Shown: piece by piece, positions 25,401-40,526 of the stretch
Numbering within the stretch: position 1 is the first letter of the stretch
Layout of the letters: each line of letters begins with the position of its first letter
DNA from: Hemileia vastatrix
Lineage: Eukaryota > Basidiomycota > Pucciniomycetes > Pucciniales > Zaghouaniaceae
Direction: 5' to 3'
Assembly (NCBI GenBank): GCA_030280995.1
Contig: JASXTE010000014.1
Coordinates: forward strand, 25,340,150 to 25,404,149
DNA: 64,000 nt
Position numbers and translations under genes: made by a program
Notes under the pieces: generated by a model
The model's input: the letters and a program-made list of their open reading frames with translations, nothing else
Database searches by the model: none
Told to the model about the DNA's origin: nothing

Positions 25401-28400
25401 ATACTATTAGTTACTTTTAATTTAAAAAGTATAACTCCTTCTGTAAATTGATATATTTTGTTCCATGTTATCTCTGACATATTGTTTAAAATTTGATGCA
25501 TTAATACTAATTTGTGATTTGATTATTATCAAATCAAGTGGCATAGTTGATAGTGCCACAAAATGGAACCTACTAAAAAGGCTGAAGGACCTGGGTTCAA
25601 GCCTCAACAGTACCAAAAAGCTGAGATGGGAAATCCGCATGAAAATCCAGCTGACAATAAAAAAGAAGCTGCTCAGAAGTTTGGAACAAACAACATTGTT
25701 CGTAAGAAACAGGTTGTGGTTGCAGAGGAGGTAGAAAAACGTGTTAAGGAGTGGTGGATTAAAGTGTGTAATTCAAGGGATTAAGATATCTCACAAAGAA
25801 ACTTAAGCATATAATAAGAAAAATTGGAAATTTATTATAAATACTATTACTTACTTTTAATTTAAAAAGTATAACTCCTTCTGTAAATTGATACATTTTG
25901 TTACATGTTATCTCTGACATATTGTTTAAAATTTGATGCATTAATACCAATTTGTGATTTGATTATTATCAAATCAAGTGGCATAGTTGATAGTGCCACA
26001 CAATGGAACCTACTAAAAAGACTGAAGGACCTGGGTTCAAGCCTCAACAGTACCAAAAAGCTGAGATGGGAAATCCACATGAAAATCCAGCTGACAATAA
26101 AAACGAAGCTGCTCAAAAGTTTGGAACAAACAACATTGTTCCTAAGAAACAGGTTGTGGTTGCAGAGGAGGTAGAAAAACGTGTTAAGGAGTGGTGGATT
26201 AAAGTGTGTAATTCATGGGATTAAGATATCTCACAAAGAAACTTAGGCATATAATAAGAAAAATTGGAGATTTTTTATAAATACTTTTAGTTACTTTTAA
26301 ATTGAAAAAGTATAACACCTTCTGTAAATTGATACATTTATGTTCCATGCTACCTCTGACATATTGTTTAAAATTTGATGCTTAATACCAATTTGTGATT
26401 TGATTATTATCAAATCAAGTGGCATAGTTGATAGTGCCACACAATGGAACCTACTAAAAAGACTGAAGGACCTGGGTTCAAGCCTCAACAGTTCCAAAAA
26501 GCTGAGATGGGAAATCCACATGAAACTCCAGATGACAATAAAAAAGAAGCTGCTCAGAAGTTTGAAACAAACAACATTGTTCCTAAGAAACAGGTTGTGG
26601 TTGCAGAGGAGGTAGAAAAACGTGTTAAGGAGTGGTGGATTAAAGTGTGTAATTCAAGCGATTAAGATATTTATCATGGAAACTTAGACATATAATAAGA
26701 AAAATTGGAAATTTATTATAAATACTTTTAGTTACTTTTAAATTGAAAAAGTATAACACCTTCTGTAAATTGATACATTTATGTTCCATGCTATCTCTGA
26801 CATATTGTTTGATATTTGTTGCATTTATACCAATTTGTGATTTTATTATTATCAAATCAAGTGGCATAGTTGATAGTGCCACACAATGGAAGCTACTAAA
26901 AAGACTGAAGGACCTGGGTTCAAGCCTCAAAAGTATCAAAAAGCTGAGATGGGAAATCCACATGAAAATCCAGCTGACAATAAAAAATAAGCTGCTCAGA
27001 AGTTTGGAACAAACAACATTGTTCCTAAGAAACAGGTTGTGGTTGCAGAGGAGGTAGAAAAACGTGTTAAGGAGTGGTGGATTAAAGTGTGTAATTCAAG
27101 GGATTAAGATATCTCACAAAGAAACTTAGGCATATAATAAGAAAAATTGGAAATTTATTATAAATACTTTTAGTTACTTTTAAATTGAAAAAGTATAACA
27201 CCTTCTGTAAATTGATACATTTATGTTCCATGCTATCTCTGACATATTGTTTGATATTTGTTGCATTTATACCAATTCGTGATTTTATTATTATCAAATC
27301 AAGTGGCATAGTTGATATTGCCACACAATGGAAGCTACTAAAAAGACTGAAGGACCTGGGTTCAAGCCTCAACAGTACCAAAAAGCTAAGATGGGAAATC
27401 CACATGAAAATCCAGCTGACAATAAAAAAGAAGCTGCTCAAAAGTTTGGAACAAACAACATTGTTCCTAAGAAACAGGTTGTGGTTGCAGAGGAGGTAGA
27501 AAAACGTGTTAAGGAGTGGTGGATTAAAGTGTGTAATTCAAGGGATTAAGATATTTCACATGGAAACTTAGACATATAATAAGAAAAATTGGAAATTTAT
27601 TATAAATACTTTTAGTTACTTTTAAATTAAAAAAGTATAACACCTTCTGTAAATTAATACATTTATGTTCCATGCTATCTCTGACATATTGTTTAAAATT
27701 TGATGCAAGAATACCAATTTGTGATTTGATTATTATCAAATCAAGTGGCATAGTTGATAGTGCCACACAATGGAACCTACTAAAAAGACTGAAGGACCTG
27801 GGTTCAAGCCTCAACAGTTCCAAAAAGCTGAGATGGGAAATCCACATGAAAATCCAGCTGACAATAAAAACGAAGCTGCTCAAAAGTTTGGAACAAACAA
27901 CATTGTTCCTAAGAAACAGGTTGTGGTTGCAGAGGAGGTAGAAAAACGTGTTAAGGAGTGGTGGATTAAAGTGTGTAATTCAAGGGATTAAGATATCTCA
28001 CAAAGAAACTTAGGCATATAATAAGAAAAATTGGAAATTTATTATAAATAATTTTAGTTACTTTTAAATTGAAAAAGTATAACACCTTCTGTAAATTGAT
28101 ACATTTATGTTCCATTCTACCTCTGACATATTGTTTAAAATTTGATGCATTAATACCAATTTGTGATTTGATTATTATCAAATCAAGTGGCATAGTTGAT
28201 AGTGCCACACAATGGAACCTACTAAAAAGACTGAAGGACCTGGGTTCAAGCCTCAACAGTTCCAAAAAGCTGAGATGGGAAATCCACATGAAAATCCAGC
28301 TGACAATAAAAAAGAAGCTGCTCAGAAGTTTGGTACAAACAACATCGTTCCTAAGAAACAGGTTGTGGTTGCAGAGGAGGTAGAAAAACGTGTTAAGGAG

Positions 28401-28860
28401 TGGTGGATTAAAGTGTGTAATTCAAGGGATTAAGATATCTCACAAAGAAACTTAGGCATATAAGAAGAAAAATTGGAAATTTATTATAAATACTTTTAGT
28501 TACTTTTAAATTGAAAAAGTATAACACCTTCTGTAAATTGATACATTTATTTTACATGCTATCTCTGACATATTGTTTGATATTTGTTGCATTTATACCA
28601 ATTTGTGATTTGATTATTATCAAATCAAGTGGCATAGTTGATAGTGCCACAAAATGGAAGCTACTAAAAAGACTGAAGGACCTGGGTTCAATCCTCAACA
28701 GTACCAAAAAGCTGAGATGGGAAATCCACATGAAAATCCAGCTGACAATAAAAAAGAAGCTGCTCAAAAGTTTGGAACAAACAACATTGTTCCTAAGAAA
28801 CAGGTTGTGGTTGCAGAGGAGGTAGAAAAACGTGTTAAGGAGTGGTGGATTAAAGTGTGT
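24790..28860 (+). repeat. 4,413-bp ten-monomer repeat, copy 1
   Basis: Monomers with ATGs 25123 to 28654 correspond to 29536 to 33067 at an offset of 4,413 bp. Shared markers: T7A with CCGCAT (25563), the TACATGTTATC linker before 26003, R72W (26003), the 441-bp step, the N28T/A30D/G41E body (26444), the TAA stop (26886), E21K (27328) and ATCGTT (28212). A related marker order is found at 3059-5268, so this ten-monomer unit shares ancestry with the left part of the array. Confidence 0.85.
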
Positions 28861-29202
28861 AATTTAAGGGATTAAGATATCTCCCAAAGAAACTTAGGCA
28901 TATAATAAGAAAAATTGGAAATTTATTATAAATACTTTTAGTTACTTTTAAATTGAAAAAGTATAACACCTTCTGTAAATTGATACATTTATGTTCCATG
29001 CTATCTCTGACATATTGTTTGATATTTGTTGCATTTATACCAATTTGTGATTTTATTATTATCAAATCAAGTGGCATAGTTGATAGTGCCACACAATGGA
29101 AGCTACTAAAAAGACTGAAGGACCTGGGTTCAAGCCTCAAAAGTACCAAAAAGCTGAGATGGGAAATCCTCATGAAAATCCAGCTGACAATAAAAAAGAA
29201 GC

Positions 29203-32200
29203 TGCTCACAAGTTTGGAACAAAAAACATTGTTCCTAAGAAACAGGTTGTGGTTGCAGAGGAGGTAGAAAAACGTGTTAAGGAGTGGTGGATTAAAGTGT
29301 GTAATTCAAGGGATTAAGATATCTCACAAAGAAACTTAAGCATATAATAAGAAAAATTGGAAATTTATTATAAATACTATTAGTTACTTTTAATTTAAAA
29401 AGTATAACTCCTTCTGTAAATTGATATATTTTGTTCCATGTTATCTCTGACATATTGTTTAAAATTTGATGCATTAATACTAATTTGTGATTTGATTATT
29501 ATCAAATCAAGTGGCATAGTTGATAGTGCCACAAAATGGAACCTACCAAAAAGACTGAAGGACCTGGGTTCAAGCCTCAACAGTACCAAAAAGTTGAGAT
29601 GGGAAATCCACATGAAAATCCAGCTGACAATAAAAAAGAAGCTGCTCAGAAGTTTGGAACAAACAACATTGTTCGTAAGAAACAGGTTGTGGTTGCAGAG
29701 GAGGTAGAAAAATGTGTTAAGGAGTGGTGGATTAAAGTGTGTAATTCAAGGGATTAAGATATCTCACAAAGAAACTTAAGCATATAATAAGAAAAATTGG
29801 AAATTTATTATAAATACTATTAGTTACTTTTAATTTAAAAAGTATAACTCCTTCTGTAAATTGATATATTTTGTTCCATGTTATCTCTGACATATTGTTT
29901 AAAATTTGATGCATTAATACTAATTTGTGATTTGATTATTATCAAATCAAGTGGCATAGTTGATAGTGCCACAAAATGGAACCTACTAAAAAGGCTGAAG
30001 GACCTGGGTTCAAGCCTCAACAGTACCAAAAAGCTGAGATGGGAAATCCGCATGAAAATCCAGCTGACAATAAAAAAGAAGCTGCTCAGAAGTTTGGAAC
30101 AAACAACATTGTTCGTAAGAAACAGGTTGTGGTTGCAGAGGAGGTAGAAAAACGTGTTAAGGAGTGGTGGATTAAAGTGTGTAATTCAAGGGATTAAGAT
30201 ATCTCACAAAGAAACTTAAGCATATAATAAGAAAAATTGGAAATTTATTATAAATACTATTACTTACTTTTAATTTAAAAAGTATAACTCCTTCTGTAAA
30301 TTGATACATTTTGTTACATGTTATCTCTGACATATTGTTTAAAATTTGATGCATTAATACCAATTTGTGATTTGATTAGTATCAAATCAAGTGGCATAGT
30401 TGATAGTGCCACACAATGGAACCTACTAAAAAGACTGAAGGACCTGGGTTCAAGCCTCAACAGTACCAAAAAGCTGAGATGGGAAATCCACATGAAAATC
30501 CAGCTGACAATAAAAACGAAGCTGCTCAAAAGTTTGGAACAAACAACATTGTTCCTAAGAAACAGGTTGTGGTTGCAGAGGAGGTAGAAAAACGTGTTAA
30601 GGAGTGGTGGATTAAAGTGTGTAATTCATGGGATTAAGATATCTCACAAAGAAACTTAGGCATATAATAAGAAAAATTGGAGATTTTTTATAAATACTTT
30701 TAGTTACTTTTAAATTGAAAAAGTATAACACCTTCTGTAAATTGATACATTTATGTTCTATGCTATCTCTGACATATTGTTTAAAATTTGATGCTTAATA
30801 CCAATTTGTGATTTGATTATTATCAAATCAAGTGGCATAGTTGATAGTGCCACACAATGGAACCTACTAAAAAGACTGAAGGACCTGGGTTCAAGCCTCA
30901 ACAGTTCCAAAAAGCTGAGATGGGAAATCCACATGAAACTCCAGATGACAATAAAAAAGAAGCTGCTCAGAAGTTTGAAACAAACAACGTTGTTCCTAAG
31001 AAACAGGTTGTGGTTGCAGAGGAGGTAGAAAAACGTGTTAAGGAGTGGTGGATTAAAGTGTGTAATTCAAGCGATTAAGATATTTATCATGGAAACTTAG
31101 ACATATAATAAGAAAAATTGGAAATTTATTATAAATACTTTTAGTTACTTTTAAATTGAAAAAGTATAACACCTTCTGTAAATTGATACATTTATGTTCC
31201 ATGCTATCTCTGACATATTGTTTGATATTTGTTGCATTTATACCAATTTGTGATTTTATTATTATCAAATCAAGTGGCATAGTTGATAGTGCCACACAAT
31301 GGAAGCTACTAAAAAGACTGAAGGACCTGGGTTCAAGCCTCAAAAGTACCAAAAAGCTGAGATGGGAAATCCACATGAAAATCCAGCTGACAATAAAAAA
31401 TAAGCTGCTCAGAAGTTTGGAACAAACAACATTGTTCCTAAGAAACAGGTTGTGGTTGCAGAGGAGGTAGAAAAACGTGTTAAGGAGTGGTGGATTAAAG
31501 TGTGTAATTCAAGGGATTAAGATATCTCACAAAGAAACTTAGGCATATAATAAGAAAAATTGGAAATTTATTATAAATACTTTTAGTTACTTTTAAATTG
31601 AAAAAGTATAACACCTTCTGTAAATTGATACATTTATGTTCCATGCTATCTCTGACATATTGTTTGATATTTGTTGCATTTATACCAATTCGTGATTTTA
31701 TTATTATCAAATCAAGTGGCATAGTTGATATTGCCACACAATGGAAGCTACTAAAAAGACTGAAGGACCTGGGTTCAAGCCTCAACAGTACCAAAAAGCT
31801 AAGATGGGAAATCCACATGAAAATCCAGCTGACAATAAAAAAGAAGCTGCTCAAAAGTTTGGAACAAACAACATTGTTCCTAAGAAACAGGTTGTGGTTG
31901 CAGAGGAGGTAGAAAAACGTGTTAAGGAGTGGTGGATTAAAGTGTGTAATTCAAGGGATTAAGATATTTCACATGGAAACTTAGACATATAATAAGAAAA
32001 ATTGGAAATTTATTATAAATACTTTTAGTTACTTTTAAATTAAAAAAGTATAACACCTTCTGTAAATTAATACATTTATGTTCCATGCTATCTCTGACAT
32101 ATTGTTTAAAATTTGATGCAAGAATACCAATTTGTGATTTGATTATTATCAAATCAAGTGGCATAGTTGATAGTGCCACACAATGGAACCTACTAAAAAG

Positions 32201-33270
32201 ACTGAAGGACCTGGGTTCAAGCCTCAACAGTTCCAAAAAGCTGAGATGGGAAATCCACATGAAAATCCAGCTGACAATAAAAACGAAGCTGCTCAAAAGT
32301 TTGGAACAAACAACATTGTTCCTAAGAAACAGGTTGTGGTTGCAGAGGAGGTAGAAAAACGTGTTAAGGAGTGGTGGATTAAAGTGTGTAATTCAAGGGA
32401 TTAAGATATCTCACAAAGAAACTTAGGCATATAATAAGAAAAATTGGAAATTTATTATAAATACTTTTAGTTACTTTTAAATTGAAAAAGTATAACACCT
32501 TCTGTAAATTGATACATTTATGTTCCATTCTACCTCTGACATATTGTTTAAAATTTGATGCATTAATACCAATTTGTGATTTGATTATTATCAAATCAAG
32601 TGGCATAGTTGATAGTGCCACACAATGGAACCTACTAAAAAGACTGAAGGACCTGGGTTCAAGCCTCAACAGTTCCAAAAAGCTGAGATGGGAAATCCAC
32701 ATGAAAATCCAGCTGACAATAAAAAAGAAGCTGCTCAGAAGTTTGGTACAAACAACATCGTTCCTAAGAAACAGGTTGTGGTTGCAGAGGAGGTAGAAAA
32801 ACGTGTTAAGGAGTGGTGGATTAAAGTGTGTAATTCAAGGGATTAAGATATCTCACAAAGAAACTTAGGCATATAAGAAGAAAAATTGGAAATTTATTAT
32901 AAATACTTTTAGTTACTTTTAAATTGAAAAAGTATAACACCTTCTGTAAATTGATACATTTATTTTACATGCTATCTCTGACATATTGTTTGATATTTGT
33001 TGCATTTATACCAATTTGTGATTTGATTATTATCAAATCAAGTGGCATAGTTGATAGTGCCACAAAATGGAAGCTACTAAAAAGACTGAAGGACCTGGGT
33101 TCAAGCCTCAACAGTACCAAAAAGCTGAGATGGGAAATCCACATGAAAATCCAGCTGACAATAAAAAAGAAGCTGCTCAAAAGTTTGGAACAAACAACAT
33201 TGTTCCTAAGAAACAGGTTGTGGTTGCAGAGGAGGTAGAAAAACGTGTTAAGGAGTGGTGGATTAAAGTG
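29203..33270 (+). repeat. 4,413-bp ten-monomer repeat, copy 2
   Basis: This matches 24790-28860 with a handful of substitutions, for example R60C at 29536, loop change TTAGTATC near 30378, GTTGTT for ATTGTT at codon 45 of 30857 and TTCTATGC near 30756. The left seam is the chimera at 29096, whose front carries Q16K and whose back carries Q38H. Confidence 0.85.
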
Positions 33271-35060
33271 TGTAATTCAAGGGATTAAGATATCTCACAA
33301 AGAAACATAGGCATATAATAAGAAAAATTGGAAATTTATTATAAATACTTTTAGTTACTTTTAAATTGAAAAAGTATAACACCTTCTGTAAATTGATACA
33401 TTTATGTTCCATGCTATCTCTGACATATTGTTTGATATTTGTTGCATTTATACCAATTAGTGATTTTATTATTATCAAATCAAGTGGCATAGTTGATATT
33501 GCCACACAATGGAAGCTACTAAAAAGACTGAAGGACCTGGGTTCAAGCCTCAACAGTACCAAAAAGCTAAGATGGGAAATCCACATGAAAATCCAGCTGA
33601 CAATAAAAAAGAAGCTGCTCAAAAGTTTGGAACAAACAACATTGTTCCTAAGAAACAGGTTGTGGTTGCAGAGGAGGTAGAAAAACGTGTTAAGGAGTGG
33701 TGGATTAAAGTGTGTAATTCAAGGGATTAAGATATTTCACATGGAAACTTAGACATATAATAAGAAAAATTGGAAATTTATTATAAATACTTTTAGTTAC
33801 TTTTAAATTAAAAAAGTATAACACCTTCTGTAAATTAATACATTTATGTTCCATGCTATCTCTGACATATTGTTTAAAATTTGATGCAAGAATACCAATT
33901 TGTGATTTGATTATTATCAAATCAAGTGGCATAGTTGATAGTGCCACACAATGGAACCTACTAAAAAGACTGAAGGACCTGGGTTCAAGCCTCAACAGTT
34001 CCAAAAAGCTGAGATGGGAAATCCACATGAAAATCCAGCTGACAATAAAAACGAAGCTGCTCAAAAGTTTGGAACAAACAACATTGTTCCTAAGAAACAG
34101 GTTGTGGTTGCAGAGGAGGTAGAAAAACGTGTTAAGGAGTGGTGGATTAAAGTGTGTAATTCAAAGGATTAAGATATCTCACAAAGAAACTTAGGCATAT
34201 AATAAGAAAAATTGGAAATTTATTATAAATACTTTTAGTTACTTTTAAATTGAAAAAGTATAACACCTTCTGTAAATTGATACATTTATGTTCCATTCTA
34301 CCTCTGACATATTGTTTAAAATTTGATGCATTAATACCAATTTGTGATTTGATTATTATCAAATCAAGTGGCATAGTTGATAGTGCCACACAATGGAACC
34401 TACTAAAAAGACTGAAGGACCTGGGTTCAAGCCTCAACAGTTCCAAAAAGCTGAGATGGGAAATCCACATGAAAATCCAGCTGACAATAAAAAAGAAGCT
34501 GCTCAGAAGTTTGGTACAAACAACATCGTTCCTAAGAAACAGGTTGTGGTTGCAGAGGAGGTAGAAAAACGTGTTAAGGAGTGGTGGATTAAAGTGTGTA
34601 ATTCAAGGGATTAAGATATCTCCCAAAGAAACTTAGGCATATAATAAGAAAAATTGGAAATTTATTATAAATACTTTTAGTTACTTTTAAATTGAAAAAG
34701 TATAACACCTTCTGTAAATTGATACATTTATGTTCCATGCTATCTCTGACATATTGTTTGATATTTGTTGCATTTATTCCAATTCGTGATTTTATTATTA
34801 TCAAATCAAGTGGCATAGTTGATATTTTCACAAAATGGAAGCTACTAAAAAGACTGAAGGACCTGGGTTCAAGCCTCAACAGTACCAAAAAGCTGAGATG
34901 GGAAATCCACATGAAAATCCAGCTGACAATAAAAAAGAAGCTGCTCAAAAGTTTGGAACAAACAACATTGTTCCTAAGAAACAGGTTGTGGTTTCAGAGG
35001 AGGTAGAAAAACATGTTAAGGAGTGGTGGATTAAAGTGTGTAATTCAAGGGATTAAGATA
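31670..35060 (+). repeat. 1,768-bp four-monomer repeat, two copies
   Basis: ATGs 31741, 32183, 32625 and 33067 are followed by similar monomers at 33509, 33951, 34393 and 34835, each 1,768 bp later. All eight are of the 442-bp class, so this four-monomer repeat is distinct from the 1,764-bp one. The last pair differs more: 34835 has A54S and R60H. Confidence 0.8.
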
Positions 35061-37922
35061 TCTCACAAAGAAACTTAAGCATATAATAAGAAAAATTGGA
35101 AATTTATTATAAATACTATTAGTTACTTTTAATTTAAAAAGTATAACTCCTTCTGTAAATTGATATATTTTGTTCCATGTTATCTCTGACATATTGTTTA
35201 AAATTTGATGCATTAATACTAATTTGTGATTTGATTATTATCAAATCAAGTGGCATAGTTGATAGTGCCACAAAATGGAACCTACTAAAAAGGCTGAAGG
35301 ACCTGGGTTCAAGCCTCAACAGTACCAAAAAGCTGAGATGGGAAATCCACATGAAAATCCAGCTGACAATAAAAAAGAAGCTGCTCAGAAGTTTGGAACA
35401 AACAACATTGTTCGTAAGAAACAGGTTGTGGTTGCAGAGGAGGTAGAAAAACGTGTTAAGGAGTGGTGGATTAAAGTGTGTAATTCAAGGTATTAAGATA
35501 TCTCACAAAGAAACTTAAGCATATAATAAGAAAAATTGGAAATTTATTATAAATACTATTAGTTACTTTTAATTTAAAAAGTATAACTCCTTCTGTAAAT
35601 TGATACATTTTGTTCCATGTTATCTCTGACATATTGTTTAAAATTTGATGCATTAATACCAATTTGTGATTTGATTATTATCAAATCAAGTGGCATAGTT
35701 GATAGTGCCACACAATGGAACCTACTAAAAAGACTGAAGGACCTGGGTTCAAGCCTCAACAGTACCAAAAAGCTGAGATGGGAAATCCACATGAAAATCC
35801 AGCTGACAATAAAAAAGAAGCTGCTCAGAAGTTTGGTACAAACAACATCATTCCTAAGAAACAGGTTGTGGTTGCAGAGGAGGTAGAAAAACGTGTTAAG
35901 GAGTGGTGGATTAAAGTGTGTAATTCAAGGGATTAAGATATCTCACAAAGAAACTTAGGCATATAAGAAGAAAAATTGGAAATTTATTATAAATACTTTT
36001 AGTTACTTTTAAATTGAAAAAGTATAACACCTTCTGTAAATTGATACATTTATGTTACATGCTATCTCTGAAAAATTGTTTGATATTTGTTGCATTTATA
36101 CCAATTTGTGATTTGATTATTATCAAATCAAGTGGCATAGTTGATAGTGCCACACAATGGAACCTACTAAAAAGACTGAAGGACCTGGGTTCAAGCCTCA
36201 ACAGTACCAAAAAGCTGAGATGGGAAATCCACATGAAAATCCAGCTGACAATAAAAAAGAAGCTGCTCAGAAGTTTGGAACAAAAAACATTGTTCCTAAG
36301 AAACATGTTGTGGTTGCAGAGGAGGTAGAAAAACGTGTTAAGGAGTGGTGGATTAAAGTGTGTAATTCAAGGGATTAAGATATCTCACAAAGAAACTTAG
36401 GCATATAATAAGAAAAATTGGAAATTTATTATAAATACTTTTAGTTACTTTTAAATTGAAAAAGTATAACACCTTCTGTAAATTGATACATTTATGTTCC
36501 ATGCTATCTCTGACATATTGTTTGATATTTGTTGCATTTATTCCAATTCGTGATTTTATTATTATCAAATCAAGTGGCATAGTTGATATTGCCACAAAAT
36601 GGAAGCTACTAAAAAGACTGAAGGACCTGGGTTCAAGCCTCAACAGTACCAAAAAGCTGAGATGGGAAATCCACATGAAAATCCAGCTGACAATAAAAAA
36701 GGAGCTGCTCAAAAGTTTGGAACAAACAACATTGTTCCTAAGAAACAGGTTGTGGTTTCAGAGGAGGTAGAAAAACGTGTTAAGGAGTGGTGGATTAAAG
36801 TGTGTAATTCAAGGGATTAAGATGTTTCACATGGAAACTTAGGCATATAATATGAAAAATTGGAAATTTATTATAAATACCCTTAGTTACTTTTAAATTA
36901 AAAAAGTATAACACCTTCTGTAAATAAATACATTTATGTTCCATGCTATCTCTGACATATTGTTTAAAATTTGATGCAAGAATACCAATTTGTGATTTGA
37001 TTATTATTAAATCAAGTGGCATAGTTGATAGTGCCACACAATGGAAGCTACTAAAAAGACTGAAGGACCTGGGTTCAAGCCTCAACAGTTCCAAAAAGCT
37101 GAGATGGGAAATCCACATGAAAATCCAGCTGACAATAAAAAAGAAGCTGCTCACAAGTTTGGAACAAAAAACATTGTTCCTAAGAAACAGGTTGTGGTTG
37201 CAGAGGAGGTAGAAAAACGTGTTAAGGAGTGGTGGATTAAAGTGTGTAATTCAAGGGATTAAGATATCTCACAAAGAAACTTAAGCATATAATAAGAAAA
37301 ATTGGAAATTTATTATAAATACTATTAGTTACTTTTAATTTAAAAAGTATAACTTCTTCTGTAAATTGATATATTTTGTTCCATGTTATCTCTGACATAT
37401 TGTTTAAAATTTGATGCATTAATACTAATTTGTGATTTGATTATTATCAAATCAAGTGGCATAGTTGATAGTGCCACAAAATGGAACCTACTAAAAAGGC
37501 TGAAGGACCTGGGTTCAAGCCTCAACAGTACCAAAAAGCTGAGATGGGAAATCCACATGAAAATCCAGCTGACAATAAAAAAGAAGCTGCTCAGAAGTTT
37601 GGAACAAACAACATTGTTCGTAAGAAACAGGTTGTGGTTGCAGAGGAGGTAGAAAAACTTGTTAAGGAGTGGTGGATTAAAGTGTGTAATTCAAGGGATT
37701 AAGATATCTCACAAAGAAACTTAGGCATATAATAAGAAAAATTGGAAATTTATTATAAATACTTTTAGTTACTTTTAAATTGAAAAAGTATAACACCTTC
37801 TGTAAATTGATACATTTATGTTCCATGCTATCTCTGACATATTGTTTGATATTTGTTGCATTTATACCAATTTGTGATTTTATTATTATCAAATCAAGTG
37901 GCATAGTTGATAGTGCCACACA

Positions 37923-40520
37923 ATGGAAGCTACTAAAAAGACTGAAGGACCTGGGTTCAAGCCTCAAAAGTACCAAAAAGCTGAGATGGGAAATCCACAT
38001 GAAAATCCAGCTGACAATAAAAAATAAGCTGCTCAGAAGTTTGGAACAAACAACATTGTTCCTAAGAAACAGGTTGTGGTTGCAGAGGAGGTAGAAAAAC
38101 GTGTTAAGGAGTGGTGGATTAAAGTGTGTAATTCAAGGGATTAAGATATCTCACAAAGAAACTTAGGCATATAATAAGAAAAATTGGAAATTTATTATAA
38201 ATACTTTTAGTTACTTTTAAGTTGAAAAAGTATAACACCTTCTGTAAATTGATACATTTATGTTCCATGCTATCTCTGACATATTGTTTGATATTTGTTG
38301 CATTTATACCAATTCGTGATTTTATTATTATCAAATCAAGTGGCATAGTTGATATTGCCACACAATGGAAGCTACTAAAAAGACTGAAGGACCTGGGTTC
38401 AAGCCTCAACAGTACCAAAAAGCTAAGATGGGAAATCCACATGAAAATCCAGCTGACAATAAAAAAGAAGCTGCTCAAAAGTTTGGAACAAACAACATTG
38501 TTCCTAAGAAACAGGTTGTGGTTGCAGAGGAGGTAGAAAAACGTGTTAAGGAGTGGTGGATTAAAGTGTGTAATTCAAGGGATTAAGATATTTCACATGG
38601 AAACTTAGGCATATAATAAGAAAAATTGGAAATTTATTATAAATACTTTTAGTTACTTTTAAATTAAAAAAGTATAACACCTTCTGTAAATTAATACATT
38701 TATGTTCCATGCTATCTCTGACATATTGTTTAAAATTTGATGCAAGAATACCAATTTGTGATTTGATTATTATCAAATCAAGTGGCATAGTTGATAGTGC
38801 CACACAATGGAACCTACTAAAAAGACTGAAGGACCTGGGTTCAAGCCTCAACAGTTCCAAAAAGCTGAGATGGGAAATCCACATGAAAATCCAGCTGACA
38901 ATAAAAACGAAGCTGCTCAAAAGTTTGGAACAAACAACATTGTTCCTAAGAAACAGGTTGTGGTTGCAGAGGAGGTAGAAAAACGTGTTAAGGAGTGGTG
39001 GATTAAAGTGTGTAATTCAAGGGATTAAGATATCTCACAAAGAAACTTAGGCATATAATAAGAAAAATTGGAAATTTATTATAAATACTTTTAGTTACTT
39101 TTAAATTGAAAAAGTATAACACCTTCTGTAAATTGATACATTTATGTTCCATTCTACCTCTGACATATTGTTTAAAATTTGATGCATTAATACCGATTTG
39201 TGATTTGATTATTATCAAATCAAGTGGCATAGTTGATAGTGCCACACAATGGAACCTACTAAAAAGACTGAAGGACCTGGGTTCAAGCCTCAACAGTTCC
39301 AAAAAGCTGAGATGGGAAATCCACATGAAAATCCAGCTGACAATAAAAAAGAAGCTGCTCAGAAGTTTGGTACAAACAACATCGTTCCTAAGAAACAGGT
39401 TGTGGTTGTAGAGGAGGTAGAAAAACGTGTTAAGGAGTGGTGGATTAAAGTGTGTAATTCAAGGGATTAAGATATCTCACAAAGAAACTTAGGCATATAA
39501 GAAGAAAAATTGGAAATTTATTATAAATACTTTTAGTTACTTTTAAATTGAAAAAGTATAACACCTTCTGTAAATTGATACATTTATGTTACATGCTATC
39601 TCTGACATATTGTTTGATATTTGTTGCATTTATACCAATTTGTGATTTGATTATTATCAAATCAAGTGGCATAGTTGATAGTGCCACACAATGGAACCTA
39701 CTAAAAAGACTGAAGGACCTGGGTTCAAGCCTCAACAGTACCAAAAAGCTGAGATGGGAAATCCACATGAAAATCCAGCTGACAATAAAAAAGAAGCTGC
39801 TCAGATGTTTGGAACAAAAAACATTGTTCCTAAGAAACATGTTGTGGTTGCAGAGGAGGTAGAAAAACGTGTTAAGGAGTGGTGGATTAAAGTGTGTAAT
39901 TCAAGGGATTAAGATATCTCCCAAAGAAACTTAGGCATATAATAAGAAAAATTGGAAATTTATTATAAATACTTTTAGTTACTTTTAAATTGAAAAAGTA
40001 TAACACCTTCTGTAAATTGATACATTTATGTTCCATGCTATCTCTGACATATTGTTTGATATTTGTTGCATTTATACCAATTTGTGATTTTATTATTATT
40101 AAATCAAGTGGCATAGTTGATAGTGCCACACAATGGAAGCTACTAAAAAGACTGAAGGACCTGGGTTCAAGCCTCAAAAGTACCAAAAAGCTGAGATGGG
40201 AAATCCACATGAAAATCCAGCTGACAATAAAAAATAAGCTGCTCAGAAGTTTGGAACAAACAACATTGTTCCTAAGAAACAGGTTGTGGTTGCAGAGGAG
40301 GTAGAAAAACGTGTTAAGGAGTGGTGGATTAAAGTGTGTAATTCAAGGGATTAAGATATCTCACAAAGAAACTTAGGCATATAATAAGAAAAATTGGAAA
40401 TTTATTATAAATACTTTTAGTTACTTTTAAATTGAAAAAGTATAACACCTTCTGTAAATTGATACATTTATGTTCCATGCTATCTCTGACATATTGTTTG
40501 ATATTTGTTGCATTTATACC
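37923..40520 (+). repeat. duplicated block, longer copy
   Basis: Monomers 37923, 38365, 38807, 39249, 39691, 40133 and the front of 40575 reappear at 43227-45437 without the unit 38807. Rare shared markers are AAGTTGAAAAAG near 38220, GTTGTAGAG (A54V) in 39249, CAGATGTTT (K39M) in 39691 and ATTCCTGAT near 40525. Confidence 0.8.
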
Positions 40521-40526
40521 AATTCC

